Shown here piece after piece: positions 32,936 to 41,090 of a stretch of 44,463 nt of DNA. Source of the stretch: Candidatus Gastranaerophilales bacterium (GTDB lineage: Bacteria; Cyanobacteriota; Vampirovibrionia; Gastranaerophilales; Gastranaerophilaceae); contig CALVAO010000017.1 of NCBI GenBank assembly GCA_944325515.1, positions 1-44,463 on the forward strand, in the 5' to 3' direction. Numbering within the stretch: position 1 is the first letter of the stretch; every line of letters begins with the position of its first letter. The notes beneath the pieces were generated by a model. That model was not told where the DNA came from, searched no databases, and was given only the letters and a program-made list of their open reading frames with translations. The translations under genes and the position numbers were made by a program.

Positions 32936-33792
32936 TTACTTATCCTAAGTCTGTGAATTAGAAGACTTTCAAAAGGTGTATTATTGTTTGGTTTTTCTTT
33001 CATAAGTCTTTTGGACCAATCAATTATTTTTTTCTCAGCTTTTGTAAGCTCCAGATTGGAAAGGTCAAATAAGCCTAAATAAACCAGCCATGAATGCTTG
33101 CTGGGATATTCTGAAACCAATTCTTCTATTGAGCAGGAAATATCCGGAATTTCTTGCCCTTTGCCAAGCAGTTTATAAATCCCCTGTTTTATAAATCTAT
33201 CGTATGCTTTTTGCTTGTTTAAGCTGAATGTTTCAATTAGTTCTTTTTTGAGCCGATGCCAGCTTATATCATAATTTATATTATTTAAATATTCATCCTG
33301 CAGTGCTTGAGTTTCCTCCTCAAGTTCAAACCCGAATCTTACAGAAAATTTTAACCCTCTTATAATCCTTGTCGGATCATCTATAAAGCTGTTTTTATGC
33401 AAAACTCTTAAAACTTTATTTTTAATGTCCTTTTCTCCGTCGAAAAAATCTATAATTTTATTTTTGTTTGTAGTTTTTCTTGCCATTGCATTAATCGTAA
33501 AATCGCGGCGTTTCAAATCTTCTTCCAGCGGGCATCCTATGTTTTCTACGACAGGCAAATGCCCTTTTTTAGGATATGATTCTGTTCTGGTAGAAGCTAT
33601 ATCAATTTCTCGTCCTTCATAACTTATCCTAACAGTTCCAAAAGCCGGATTTTCTTTTATAATATTAAATTTTTTAGCAAATTGTATTGCGTCCCCTTCG
33701 TAACAATAATCAATATCAATACTGGGGATTCCGAGCAGCTCATCCCTAATAACTCCCCCGACATAATAAAGGTTTTTATTTTTCAACTCCAT
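32929..33792 (-). CDS. CCA-adding-type tRNA nucleotidyltransferase, short form
   Basis: This 287-residue class II nucleotidyltransferase of the CCA-adding/poly(A) polymerase group has YYVGGVIRDELLGIPSIDIDY, containing the G-G-x-x-R-D motif and the D-I-D metal ligands. GHLPVVENIGCPLEEDLKRRDFTINAMA carries the RRDFTxNA motif, and FIDDPTRIIRGLKFSVRFGF the neck-domain ATP recognition motif. Bacterial CCA-adding enzymes are usually around 400 residues, so the C-terminal body and tail are shortened. It could add the full CCA, only CC or only A. The tRNA in this window lacks an encoded CCA, so such an activity is needed. It sits between DUF475 and a glycosyltransferase, overlapping both. Confidence 0.88.
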   Translation of the reverse strand: MELKNKNLYYVGGVIRDELLGIPSIDIDYCYEGDAIQFAKKFNIIKENPAFGTVRISYEGREIDIASTRTESYPKKGHLPVVENIGCPLEEDLKRRDFTINAMARKTTNKNKIIDFFDGEKDIKNKVLRVLHKNSFIDDPTRIIRGLKFSVRFGFELEEETQALQDEYLNNINYDISWHRLKKELIETFSLNKQKAYDRFIKQGIYKLLGKGQEIPDISCSIEELVSEYPSKHSWLVYLGLFDLSNLELTKAEKKIIDWSKRLMKEKPNNNTPFESLLIHRLRISKW

Positions 33793-34825
33793 TTTTAATC
33801 CTTTTGTTATGAATCAGAGAAGATATGAATGCACTTAAGATGAAAGCTAGTCCTAAAAGACCTGTGACAACTTCCGGTACCTCATGGAATGTTGATACAA
33901 ACATTAAGACTGCAAGTGTTCCTATCGCCCAGTGAGCTCCGTGTTCAAGATATAAATACTGGTCTAAAGTCTTTTTCTCAACAAGCATAATTGTGAGTGA
34001 TCTTACAAACATTGCACCAATAAATAAACCAATTGTAATAATTAAAATATCCTGGCTTAAAGCAAACGCACCCAGGACACCATCCAGAGAAAACGAAGCA
34101 TCTATTAATTCCAGATAGAGAAATCCGACAAGACCGGAACATTTAACAGTTTCAGCACAAAGCCTTGCCCTTTCTTCCTGTCTTTTTTCCAGCCATTCAG
34201 CAAGCCCATCAATTACAAGATATGTGATTATGCCGGAAACTCCGGACATAAAGACATTTTGACGGTTCTCCGGAGATATCTCAAACATCAACAGACCAAG
34301 AACACAAAGTGTTACAATTGTACAAATACCTCTGAATTTATGTAATTTTTGCAGTGCGTGCTCAAGTCCCTTAATCCAGTATACATTTTTCTTTTCTTCA
34401 GTAAAATAGTCCATAAACAGCATAAGCAGAAATGCACCGCCAAAAGCAACAATAGGCGCATGCGTAAGATGCAGATAGTGTGCATACGAATGAACATCAT
34501 TAAGAGCCATATCCAGTACTTTAAGAATATTGAGCTTGGCGAAAATAGCTACTACGAGAAGCGGGAATAGGAACCTCATGCCAAAAACTGCAATTAATAT
34601 ACCCCATGTAATAAATCTATGGCGCCATTTTTCAGACATATGCTCGAGTTTCATCGCATTAACTACTGCGTTATCAAAGGATAAACTTACTTCAAGAACG
34701 GCAAGAACAAAAGCAATAAAAATGCAGGTCAAACCGGTTCCGTGATGCACATGTTCTCCCCACAGATACGCGCAGATAAACCCGAAAATTGTAACAATAT
34801 ATGAACCTAAAAAGTAATGTATCAT
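33776..34825 (-). CDS. DUF475/TerC-like integral membrane protein
   Basis: This 349-residue protein has about eight or nine transmembrane helices. VLAVLEVSLSFDNAVVNAM contains the family-defining acidic E-x-S-x-S-F-D-N-A motif shared with TerC proteins. A second copy of the theme, YLELIDASFSLDGVLGAFAL, sits in the other half and carries the paired acidic residues. TerC relatives take part in Mn2+ or other metal export, and DUF475 proteins are linked to tellurium/stress clusters. GGGAG precedes the ATG. It is first in the reverse unit DUF475-CCA-GT, overlapping the second gene by 17 nt. Confidence 0.92.
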   Translation of the reverse strand: MIHYFLGSYIVTIFGFICAYLWGEHVHHGTGLTCIFIAFVLAVLEVSLSFDNAVVNAMKLEHMSEKWRHRFITWGILIAVFGMRFLFPLLVVAIFAKLNILKVLDMALNDVHSYAHYLHLTHAPIVAFGGAFLLMLFMDYFTEEKKNVYWIKGLEHALQKLHKFRGICTIVTLCVLGLLMFEISPENRQNVFMSGVSGIITYLVIDGLAEWLEKRQEERARLCAETVKCSGLVGFLYLELIDASFSLDGVLGAFALSQDILIITIGLFIGAMFVRSLTIMLVEKKTLDQYLYLEHGAHWAIGTLAVLMFVSTFHEVPEVVTGLLGLAFILSAFISSLIHNKRIKNGVEK

Positions 34826-34848
34826 AAATCTCCCTTCGCTACATACAG

Positions 34849-34877
34849 ATTATATTATAACCTGCTCTATATGTAAA
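34849..34877 (-). promoter_or_regulatory. Promoter of the DUF475 unit
   Basis: On the reverse strand TTTACA (34877-34872) and TATAAT (34854-34849) are 17 nt apart. Transcription should start near 34842, leaving room for the GGGAG ribosome binding site. Confidence 0.7.
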
Positions 34878-34918
34878 TATAACTAAGCATAAATAATTAT
34901 ATTACTCAAAAGTACTTT

Positions 34919-34942
34919 ACAACATGTTGAATAAAATGTTGT
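34919..34942 (+). promoter_or_regulatory. Inverted repeat upstream of the heptose/glycan operon
   Basis: ACAACAT (34919-34925) and ATGTTGT (34936-34942) form 7-bp arms with a 10-nt spacer. The left arm is also part of the palindrome CAACATGTTG. It lies 47 nt before the TTG start of the first gene of the operon and could be an operator. I cannot assign -35/-10 hexamers with confidence here. Confidence 0.35.
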
Positions 34943-34988
34943 TTATGATAACATAATTTTATTAAGAGTTGTAATAGAGGATTTTAAT

Positions 34989-36059
34989 TTGACAAAGGTA
35001 TCTGTAATAGTTCCAGTGTACAAAGTCGAGAGTTTTTTAAGGAAGTGTTTGGACAGTGTTGTCAATCAAACTTTAAAAGATATTGAGATAATAATTATTG
35101 ACGAAGGTGATTTTGATGAATGCCGGAAAATAATAGATGAATACGCTGCTAAAGATAGCAGAATAATTGCTATTCATGAAAAAAATGGCTGTTATGGTAC
35201 CGCTGTTAATAAGGGATTAGAAATAGCACAAGGTAAATATGTTTCTATAATAGAATCTGACGATTATGCTGAATTAAATATGCTGGCAGATTTATATAAT
35301 CTTGCAGAGAAACACAATTGCGATGTTGTCAAATCAGATTGGTTCAACTACTGGGGTGAGGGTGAAAGAAATATAAAATGCAGTAGAATTCCAAATTCAG
35401 ACGGCGTCACAAATGCATTAGAAGACAAAACTCTTTTAAAAATACAGCCGTCTATATGGAGTGCGATTTATAATCTTGAATTTTTAAATACAAACAAAAT
35501 ACGTTTTTTAAATACAAATGGCGGAACTTTTCAAGATACTTCTTTTCATTTAAAGGTTATGATGTGTGCTAAAAAGGTTTTGTTAACAAATAAAGCATAT
35601 ATCCATTACCGGCAGGATAATCCGAATTCTTCCGTTAAATCTAAAGGAAAAGTTTACGCATTATGTGATGAATTCAACGAAATAGAGAATTTTGTAAAAG
35701 CTAGAGAGGATTTATCCGTAAATTTTCTTGAACAAATTTATTCAATTCAATATAGGGCATATTTTGGTAATTTATTAAGAATTTCTGATGAATATGTAAA
35801 TGATTTTATAGAAGTATATTCAGCCAAGTTCAAGACCTTGTATGAACAGGGAGTTCTGCGAGATTACTTTTTTAAAAGAAATCGTAGAGAAGAAGTTATG
35901 GCTTTAATATTTGATAAAGAGAAATTTTTTAAGATATATAAGAAAAAGCTAAAAAGAAAAACATTGAGAAAAATGCGCAAAAATTTAATTTCTATTCATA
36001 TAGATACATCACACATAAGCATTGTACTATTTGGCAGAGAAATAGTGAGGATTGGATAA
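34989..36059 (+). CDS. Glycosyltransferase family 2, DEGD variant (paralogue of 39892)
   Basis: This 356-residue GT-A glycosyltransferase starts at TTG 34989, supported by AGAGG 8-9 nt upstream. TKVSVIVPVYKVESFLRKCL and VNQTLKDIEIIIIDEGDFDE begin the domain. The usual D-D-G-S nucleotide motif is replaced by D-E-G-D-x-D-E-C-R. YVSIIESDDYAE holds the metal-binding motif, and YRQDNPNSSVKSKGK is a conserved acceptor-side stretch. The tail is strongly basic (KKKLKRKTLRKMRKN). The gene at 39892 is a clear paralogue over the first 120 residues. It heads the forward operon, and its stop codon overlaps the ATG of the next gene by one base (TAATG). Confidence 0.92.
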   Translation: MTKVSVIVPVYKVESFLRKCLDSVVNQTLKDIEIIIIDEGDFDECRKIIDEYAAKDSRIIAIHEKNGCYGTAVNKGLEIAQGKYVSIIESDDYAELNMLADLYNLAEKHNCDVVKSDWFNYWGEGERNIKCSRIPNSDGVTNALEDKTLLKIQPSIWSAIYNLEFLNTNKIRFLNTNGGTFQDTSFHLKVMMCAKKVLLTNKAYIHYRQDNPNSSVKSKGKVYALCDEFNEIENFVKAREDLSVNFLEQIYSIQYRAYFGNLLRISDEYVNDFIEVYSAKFKTLYEQGVLRDYFFKRNRREEVMALIFDKEKFFKIYKKKLKRKTLRKMRKNLISIHIDTSHISIVLFGREIVRIG

Positions 36060-37336
36060 TGCAGCTTGTAATAATAGCAGGAGGTAAAGGTACACGCTTA
36101 GGTTTAAAAGATATTCCAAAGCCCATGGTAAAAATAGCCGGCAAGCCGCTGTTAGAACACCAGATAGAGCAGGCTAAAAGTTATGGAATAGAAGAAATCT
36201 TCATTTTATCCGGTCATCTTGCTAACGTTATTGTAGATTATTTTGGAGATGGTTCAAAATGGGGTGTTAAGATTAATCATGTAATAGAACCACATCCTCT
36301 CGGAACTGCAGGCTGTTTAAAACTGATTGAAAACCAGCTAAAAGATAGATTTATGGTATTTTATGGTGATGTTGTAATGGATTTTGATATTGCTTCATTT
36401 ATTGAATTTGACAGTCAATATAAATCAATTGGTACAGCTATTGTTCACCCTAATGACCATCCTTATGACAGTGATTTATTAGAAATTAACGGGGATAATA
36501 GGGTTGTCAATGTATTCCCCAAACCGCACAAATCTGGTGAATACTTTCAGAATCTTGTCAATGCTGCTGTGTATATTTTTTCACCGGAGATTTTTAAATA
36601 TATAGAACCTGATAAAGCACAGGATTTTGGCAGGGATATAATTAAGCGTGTTATAAATAATGGCGAAATATTATCGGGTTATAGAACTGCAGAATATATA
36701 AAAGATATGGGGACAGCAGAGCGTTTCGAGGCAGTAAAACAGGATTTTGAATACGGAAAAGTCGCAATGTTAAATAAAAGAAATAAAAGACCATGTATTT
36801 TTCTGGATAGAGATGGAGTAATAAATAAAGATATGGACAATAATCCTGTCTGCAGTGATTTTGAATTACTTCCGGATGTAGCAGACGCTGTAAGAATGAT
36901 AAACAAAAGCAGCTATTTAGCTGTAGTTGTAACAAACCAGCCTATGATAGCAAAAGGTTTTGTAACAGAAGACGAAGTAAAGAACACGCATAAAAAAATG
37001 GAAACTCTTCTGGGTGAGTCCGGCGCATTTTTGAATGGAATTTATTATTGTCCGCATCATCCGGAAAAGGGTTTTAAAGGTGAGATTGCCGATTTAAAGA
37101 TTGATTGCGAGTGCAGAAAGCCTAAAACCGGAATGCTTATGCAGGCAGCGCGAGATATGAATATCGATTTATCAAGCTCCTGGATGATTGGAGATAGTTT
37201 ACGTGATATCGAAGCGGGGAAAAATGCCGGCTGTCGTACTATCTCTATTGGAGAAGATTTAGGAGCGGATAAAAACGCAAAGAATTTAAAAGAAGCTGTT
37301 GAGATTATATTAAAAGGAGATGGTAATAATGGATAA
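36059..37336 (+). CDS. Bifunctional heptose-1-P guanylyltransferase / heptose-1,7-bisphosphate phosphatase fusion
   Basis: This 425-residue two-domain protein has an N-terminal nucleotidyltransferase (about 1-235). It carries LVIIAGGKGTRLGLKDIPKP, EPHPLGTAGCLKL and FYGDVVMDFD, matching HddC/RmlA-like enzymes that activate D-glycero-alpha-D-manno-heptose-1-phosphate with GTP. The C-terminal HAD phosphatase (about 240-425) has D250-R-D252 (FLDRDGVINKD), VVTNQPMIAKG and WMIGDSLRDIEAGKNAGC. The GmhB-specific zinc site is C331-x-H333 and C350-x-C352. It therefore likely removes the 7-phosphate and then makes GDP-heptose. Nucleotide specificity (GDP versus ADP) is inferred from the HddA-type kinase neighbour. 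Fusion in this order merges two consecutive pathway steps. Confidence 0.9.
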   Translation: MQLVIIAGGKGTRLGLKDIPKPMVKIAGKPLLEHQIEQAKSYGIEEIFILSGHLANVIVDYFGDGSKWGVKINHVIEPHPLGTAGCLKLIENQLKDRFMVFYGDVVMDFDIASFIEFDSQYKSIGTAIVHPNDHPYDSDLLEINGDNRVVNVFPKPHKSGEYFQNLVNAAVYIFSPEIFKYIEPDKAQDFGRDIIKRVINNGEILSGYRTAEYIKDMGTAERFEAVKQDFEYGKVAMLNKRNKRPCIFLDRDGVINKDMDNNPVCSDFELLPDVADAVRMINKSSYLAVVVTNQPMIAKGFVTEDEVKNTHKKMETLLGESGAFLNGIYYCPHHPEKGFKGEIADLKIDCECRKPKTGMLMQAARDMNIDLSSSWMIGDSLRDIEAGKNAGCRTISIGEDLGADKNAKNLKEAVEIILKGDGNNG

Positions 37337-38291
37337 AAATATTTTAATTACAGGTGGTGCTGGGTTTATTGGTAGTCACTTAACAGATAGTTTGTTAATG
37401 GAAGGATACAATGTAACAGTGATAGATAATCTTTCACTTGGAAGATTAACAAATTTGTTAAATGCACAAAATAACCAACGATTTAAGTTTATAAAAGGTG
37501 ATATCCTAGATAAAGAATTACTATTTAACATTTTTAATGAAGGCAACTTTGATACAGTTTTTCACATGGCTGCTAACTCTGATATAGCCAAAAGTCATGT
37601 AAATCCAGATGTAGATTTTAATAATACTTTAACGACAACATACAATGTTCTATTGGCAATGAAAGAATATAATGTAAAGAATATAGTTTTTGCATCGACT
37701 TCAGCTATTTATGGAGATACTGGAGTTTCGGTTTCAGAAGATTTTGGACCTTTATTTCCAATTTCACATTATGGAGCATCTAAGTTAGCGTCAGAAGCAT
37801 ATATATCAAGTTTTTGTGAAAATTATGGGTTTAAGGCTTGGATTACTCGTTTTCCTAATGTAGTAGGTGAACGGGCAACGCATGGTGCGATATATGATTT
37901 TATAAAAAAATTGAAAAAGAATCCTAATGAACTTGAAGTTTTAGGAAATGGGACTCAGATAAAGCCGTATTTATATGTTAAAGATTTAGTTGAAGCTATT
38001 CTTCTTATTTGGAAATCTACAAACGAAAAAATTAATTATTTTAATTTGGGCGTAGAAACAAGGACAACTGTTAAAGAAATTGCAGAAATGGTTATTGATG
38101 AAATGGGGTTAAATGCTGTAATTAAATACACAGGTGGTAATAGAGGCTGGGTTGGTGATGTTCCGACATTCAGTTATAGTTTAGATAAAATTCACGCATT
38201 GGGTTGGAATCCTAAAGTTACATCAAATGAAGCTGTAAGAAAGTCTATTAGATACATTTTGGATAAAGATTTGTGCATTGTGGCAAAATAG
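37329..38291 (+). CDS. NAD-dependent epimerase/dehydratase (extended SDR)
   Basis: This 320-residue nucleotide-sugar modifying enzyme has DKNILITGGAGFIGSHLTDS as the NAD-binding GxxGxxG. STSAIYGDTGVSVSEDFGPL and SHYGASKLASEAY supply the catalytic S and Y-x3-K, and RFPNVVGERATHGAIYDFI follows. It resembles UDP-glucose 4-epimerase-like SDRs. In this operon the substrate may be GDP-heptose or another nucleotide sugar. I start at 37329: AGGAG at 37315-37319 gives 9 nt spacing, whereas the ATG at 37320 directly touches the AGGAG. The reading is more AT-rich than its neighbours (synonymous choices such as TTA, ATA, GAT), hinting at separate acquisition. Confidence 0.9.
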   Translation: MDKNILITGGAGFIGSHLTDSLLMEGYNVTVIDNLSLGRLTNLLNAQNNQRFKFIKGDILDKELLFNIFNEGNFDTVFHMAANSDIAKSHVNPDVDFNNTLTTTYNVLLAMKEYNVKNIVFASTSAIYGDTGVSVSEDFGPLFPISHYGASKLASEAYISSFCENYGFKAWITRFPNVVGERATHGAIYDFIKKLKKNPNELEVLGNGTQIKPYLYVKDLVEAILLIWKSTNEKINYFNLGVETRTTVKEIAEMVIDEMGLNAVIKYTGGNRGWVGDVPTFSYSLDKIHALGWNPKVTSNEAVRKSIRYILDKDLCIVAK

Positions 38292-38305
38292 GAAGGTTTA
38301 ATAAA

Positions 38306-39310
38306 ATGATAATTACGCGTACACCTTTTAGAATAAGTTTTGCTGGCGGGGGAAGCGATTTAAAGAATTATTATGAAAAATTCGGCGGATCGGTTTTGAG
38401 CGTTTCAATTAACAAATATATTTATCTTTCTATGCATCCGTATTTTGATGAAAATGCGTATTTACTTAAGTATGCCAAAACAGAATCTGTTAGCGATGTA
38501 GAAGATATACAGCATCCAATTATAAGAACTGTTTTTAAGAAATACGGGATTAAGGGAGTTGACTTTAATTCCAGTGCGGATATTCCGTCCGGAAGCGGTC
38601 TTGCTTCATCTTCTGCGTTTACGGTTGGATTGATAAATCTATGTAATGCTTATACAGACAAATATATGAACCGCGCTGATATTGCAGAAATGGCTTGTAA
38701 GGTTGAGATTGAGGATTTGAAAGAACCAATTGGGAAGCAGGATCAATATGCCTGCGCATGCGGCGGACTAAACTTTATAGAGTTTTATAAAGACGGGGTT
38801 GTTGATGTTGAAAAGCTTTATCTTCAATCTGATGCATATCATGTTCTGGAAAAAAATCTTTTAATGTTTTATACGGGCAAAACCCGTGCTGCAGGGAGTA
38901 TTCTTGCAGAACAGAAGAAAAATACTACTGATGATGAAGCTAAGATCAAAAATCTTCACCGGATGGTAGAACTTTCCCGTATGCTAAGAGATGAACTCTT
39001 AAAAGGGAATACAAATGCGATGGGAGAAATTTTGCATACAGGCTGGATGTACAAAAAAGAGCTTGCCAGAGGTATCAGCAATCCGGAGATAGATTACTAT
39101 TATGATTTGGCTGTCAATAGCGGTGCCAGGGGAGGTAAACTCCTCGGGGCAGGCGGCGGAGGCTTTTTGTTGTTTTATGTTGAAGAACAGCACAGAAGCC
39201 GTGTAAGAAAAGCTTTAAGCGGTTTAAAAGAAATCGATTTTAAGTTTGATAATAAAGGGACAAATATCGTTTATTACAACAAAGCTAATTTATACAGGAG
39301 TGTGGTATAA
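38306..39310 (+). CDS. hddA: D-glycero-alpha-D-manno-heptose-7-phosphate kinase (HddA-like)
   Basis: This 334-residue GHMP-superfamily kinase phosphorylates heptose-7-phosphate at C1. MIITRTPFRISFAGGGSDL is the characteristic HddA/fucokinase-like N-terminus. SADIPSGSGLASSSAFTVGL is the GHMP ATP loop (P-x3-G-L-x-S-S), and GGKLLGAGGGGFLLFYVEEQ is motif 3. KVEIEDLKEPIGKQDQYACACGG is a strong subfamily mark. The start at 38306 is chosen from GGAAGG at 38291-38296. A longer frame from 38273 lies inside the epimerase gene and begins with an unconserved extension. It is followed with a 1-nt gap by the isomerase gene. Confidence 0.93.
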   Translation: MIITRTPFRISFAGGGSDLKNYYEKFGGSVLSVSINKYIYLSMHPYFDENAYLLKYAKTESVSDVEDIQHPIIRTVFKKYGIKGVDFNSSADIPSGSGLASSSAFTVGLINLCNAYTDKYMNRADIAEMACKVEIEDLKEPIGKQDQYACACGGLNFIEFYKDGVVDVEKLYLQSDAYHVLEKNLLMFYTGKTRAAGSILAEQKKNTTDDEAKIKNLHRMVELSRMLRDELLKGNTNAMGEILHTGWMYKKELARGISNPEIDYYYDLAVNSGARGGKLLGAGGGGFLLFYVEEQHRSRVRKALSGLKEIDFKFDNKGTNIVYYNKANLYRSVV

Positions 39311-39311
39311 G

Positions 39312-39899
39312 ATGGAAAAATCAATAAACAATTATTTTGACAGATTAAAAGGTGCGATTGATAAACTTGACCGCAGAGAACTAAGCACATTTATTAATAC
39401 CCTGTTAACAGCGCGGGATAATGATAAACATATTTATATAATGGGTAATGGAGGTTCTGCTTCAACAGCCAGCCATTTTGTATGCGATTTTAACAAGGGT
39501 ATGAGTTATAAACAGGATAAAAAGTTCAAAATGATTTGTTTGAATGATAATGTAGCAACAATGCTTGCTTATTCCAATGATGTCGGGTATGACGATGTTT
39601 TTGTCGAGCAACTAAAGAATTTTTTACAAAAAGGTGATGTAGTAATAGGGATTTCCGGCAGCGGGAATTCAAAAAACATATTGAAAGCCATTGAGTATGC
39701 CAACAGCCATGGTGCAATAACGGTAGGCTTAACCGGCTATGACGGCGGCATTTTACGCAAAATATCATCTGTATCAGTAAATGCCAATATAGATGACATG
39801 CAGGTAAGCGAGGATATCCATATGATGATTTGTCATATGATATACAGTATTTTGATGAATAATGACAGAAAATTGCTAGAGGAGCTGATTTATGCCTAA
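39312..39899 (+). CDS. gmhA: Sedoheptulose-7-phosphate isomerase (GmhA-like)
   Basis: This 195-residue SIS-domain isomerase converts sedoheptulose-7-phosphate to D-glycero-D-manno-heptose-7-phosphate, the first committed step of the heptose pathway. IYIMGNGGSASTASHFVCDF is the phosphosugar-binding loop. VVIGISGSGNSKNILKAIEY and ITVGLTGYDGG complete the SIS signatures, and the C-terminal VSEDIHMMICHMI carries the Glu/His residues typical of GmhA. Length matches the family (about 190-195). AGGAG at 39296-39300 supports the start. An upstream in-frame start at 39246 would lie within the kinase gene. It overlaps the next GT2 gene by 8 nt. Confidence 0.94.
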   Translation: MEKSINNYFDRLKGAIDKLDRRELSTFINTLLTARDNDKHIYIMGNGGSASTASHFVCDFNKGMSYKQDKKFKMICLNDNVATMLAYSNDVGYDDVFVEQLKNFLQKGDVVIGISGSGNSKNILKAIEYANSHGAITVGLTGYDGGILRKISSVSVNANIDDMQVSEDIHMMICHMIYSILMNNDRKLLEELIYA

Positions 39900-41088
39900 T
39901 CCAAAGATAAGTGTAATTGTACCTATTTATAAGGTAGAAAAATATTTAATGCAATGTATCGATTCAATTCTCAATCAGACGCTTAAGGATATAGAAGTTA
40001 TTCTGGTGGATGAGGGGGATATTGATGAATGCCGTGCAATAATTGATATGTATGAGTTCGGAATAAAAAAAGATTCAAGAATTCGTACAATTCATGAAAA
40101 AAATGGCGGTTACGGAGCCTCTGTAAACAAAGGAATGGCAATTGCAACAGGAGAGTATATTTCTATAATTGAATCTGACGATTTTATCGAACCGACTATG
40201 TACGAGGAGATGTATAACTATGCTAAACAGCTTGATGCAGATGTTGTAAAAACACCATATTATGAATACTTTGATAAAACTAAAAAAAATATTGAAATTA
40301 AAAAATATTGTTTCTGGTATGATTGGGTAAATAAAGTTCCACAGAATAAACTGTTTTCAGTAAAAGAATATCCAATTTTTATGGGAATTCATCCCTCAGT
40401 ATGGTCTTGTATATATAAGAATGAGTATATTAAAAATTATAATATTAAGTTTTTAGAAAATAAAGGAGCTTATGTTGACCACCATTTTAAAGCCCTTGCT
40501 TTTTTGAATACAAATAAGTTTGCTTGGTTAAGTAAACCATTTTATCATTATAGATTGTCAAATGCTAATGCTTCCGCTTCAAATTTTAATTTATCCATAA
40601 TGATAAAACGGTGGAATGAATTCCATAAACTTATAAATACAAATTTTGCAGAAATATATGACAGCTTTGCTAATTATAATTTACGTGAGGAGTATGTAAA
40701 TACATTTGAAAAAGTCCTTTTTGATGGTTTTAGCTTAACAAAAGAGGATTATGAGATTTTAAAAGAAAATTTATCTTATATTACAGAAGCGCAAATAATA
40801 AACATGCCTTATATAAAAAGTTCTGCAAAGAGAAAGTTTTTATTTCTAAAAAGAAAACCTCAAATATTAAAAAGATATATAAATAAAGCAAATCATAGAG
40901 AACAAATAATAAAATTTTTATTTATACCAATATTAGATATAATCAAAACAAAAGAGCGTACATATAAAATTCGTTTGTTTTGTTTTCTGCCATTATTAAA
41001 ATTAAAAATTCGTAATAATAACTTAAGTAAAATATATTTATTCGGTTTAATACCTGTAATTGTGCAGCACGTATATACAAGGAGATAG
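39892..41088 (+). CDS. Glycosyltransferase family 2, DEGD variant (paralogue of 34989)
   Basis: This 398-residue GT-A enzyme shares with the gene at 34989 the stretches KISVIVPIYKVEKYLMQCID, LNQTLKDIEV followed by DEGDIDECR, RTIHEKNGGYGASVNKGMAI and EYISIIESDDF. The D-E-G-D replacement of the canonical DDGS motif is common to both copies. The C-terminal 60 residues differ. They are very basic and contain short hydrophobic pieces (RLFCFLPLLKLKI and YLFGLIPVIVQHV), a tail often seen in envelope glycosyltransferases that sit on the membrane. A sharp rise in AT content begins in this tail and continues into the next gene. Two paralogues flanking the heptose genes suggest sequential addition of related sugars. 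Confidence 0.92.
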   Translation: MPNPKISVIVPIYKVEKYLMQCIDSILNQTLKDIEVILVDEGDIDECRAIIDMYEFGIKKDSRIRTIHEKNGGYGASVNKGMAIATGEYISIIESDDFIEPTMYEEMYNYAKQLDADVVKTPYYEYFDKTKKNIEIKKYCFWYDWVNKVPQNKLFSVKEYPIFMGIHPSVWSCIYKNEYIKNYNIKFLENKGAYVDHHFKALAFLNTNKFAWLSKPFYHYRLSNANASASNFNLSIMIKRWNEFHKLINTNFAEIYDSFANYNLREEYVNTFEKVLFDGFSLTKEDYEILKENLSYITEAQIINMPYIKSSAKRKFLFLKRKPQILKRYINKANHREQIIKFLFIPILDIIKTKERTYKIRLFCFLPLLKLKIRNNNLSKIYLFGLIPVIVQHVYTRR

Positions 41089-41090
41089 TT

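Noticed and set aside
38273..38305. Upstream start for the HddA-like kinase
   Set aside because: It lies within the epimerase gene and adds residues absent from the conserved N-terminus. GGAAGG supports 38306.
39246..39311. Upstream start for the GmhA-like isomerase
   Set aside because: It lies within the kinase gene and adds an unconserved 22-residue extension. AGGAG supports 39312.
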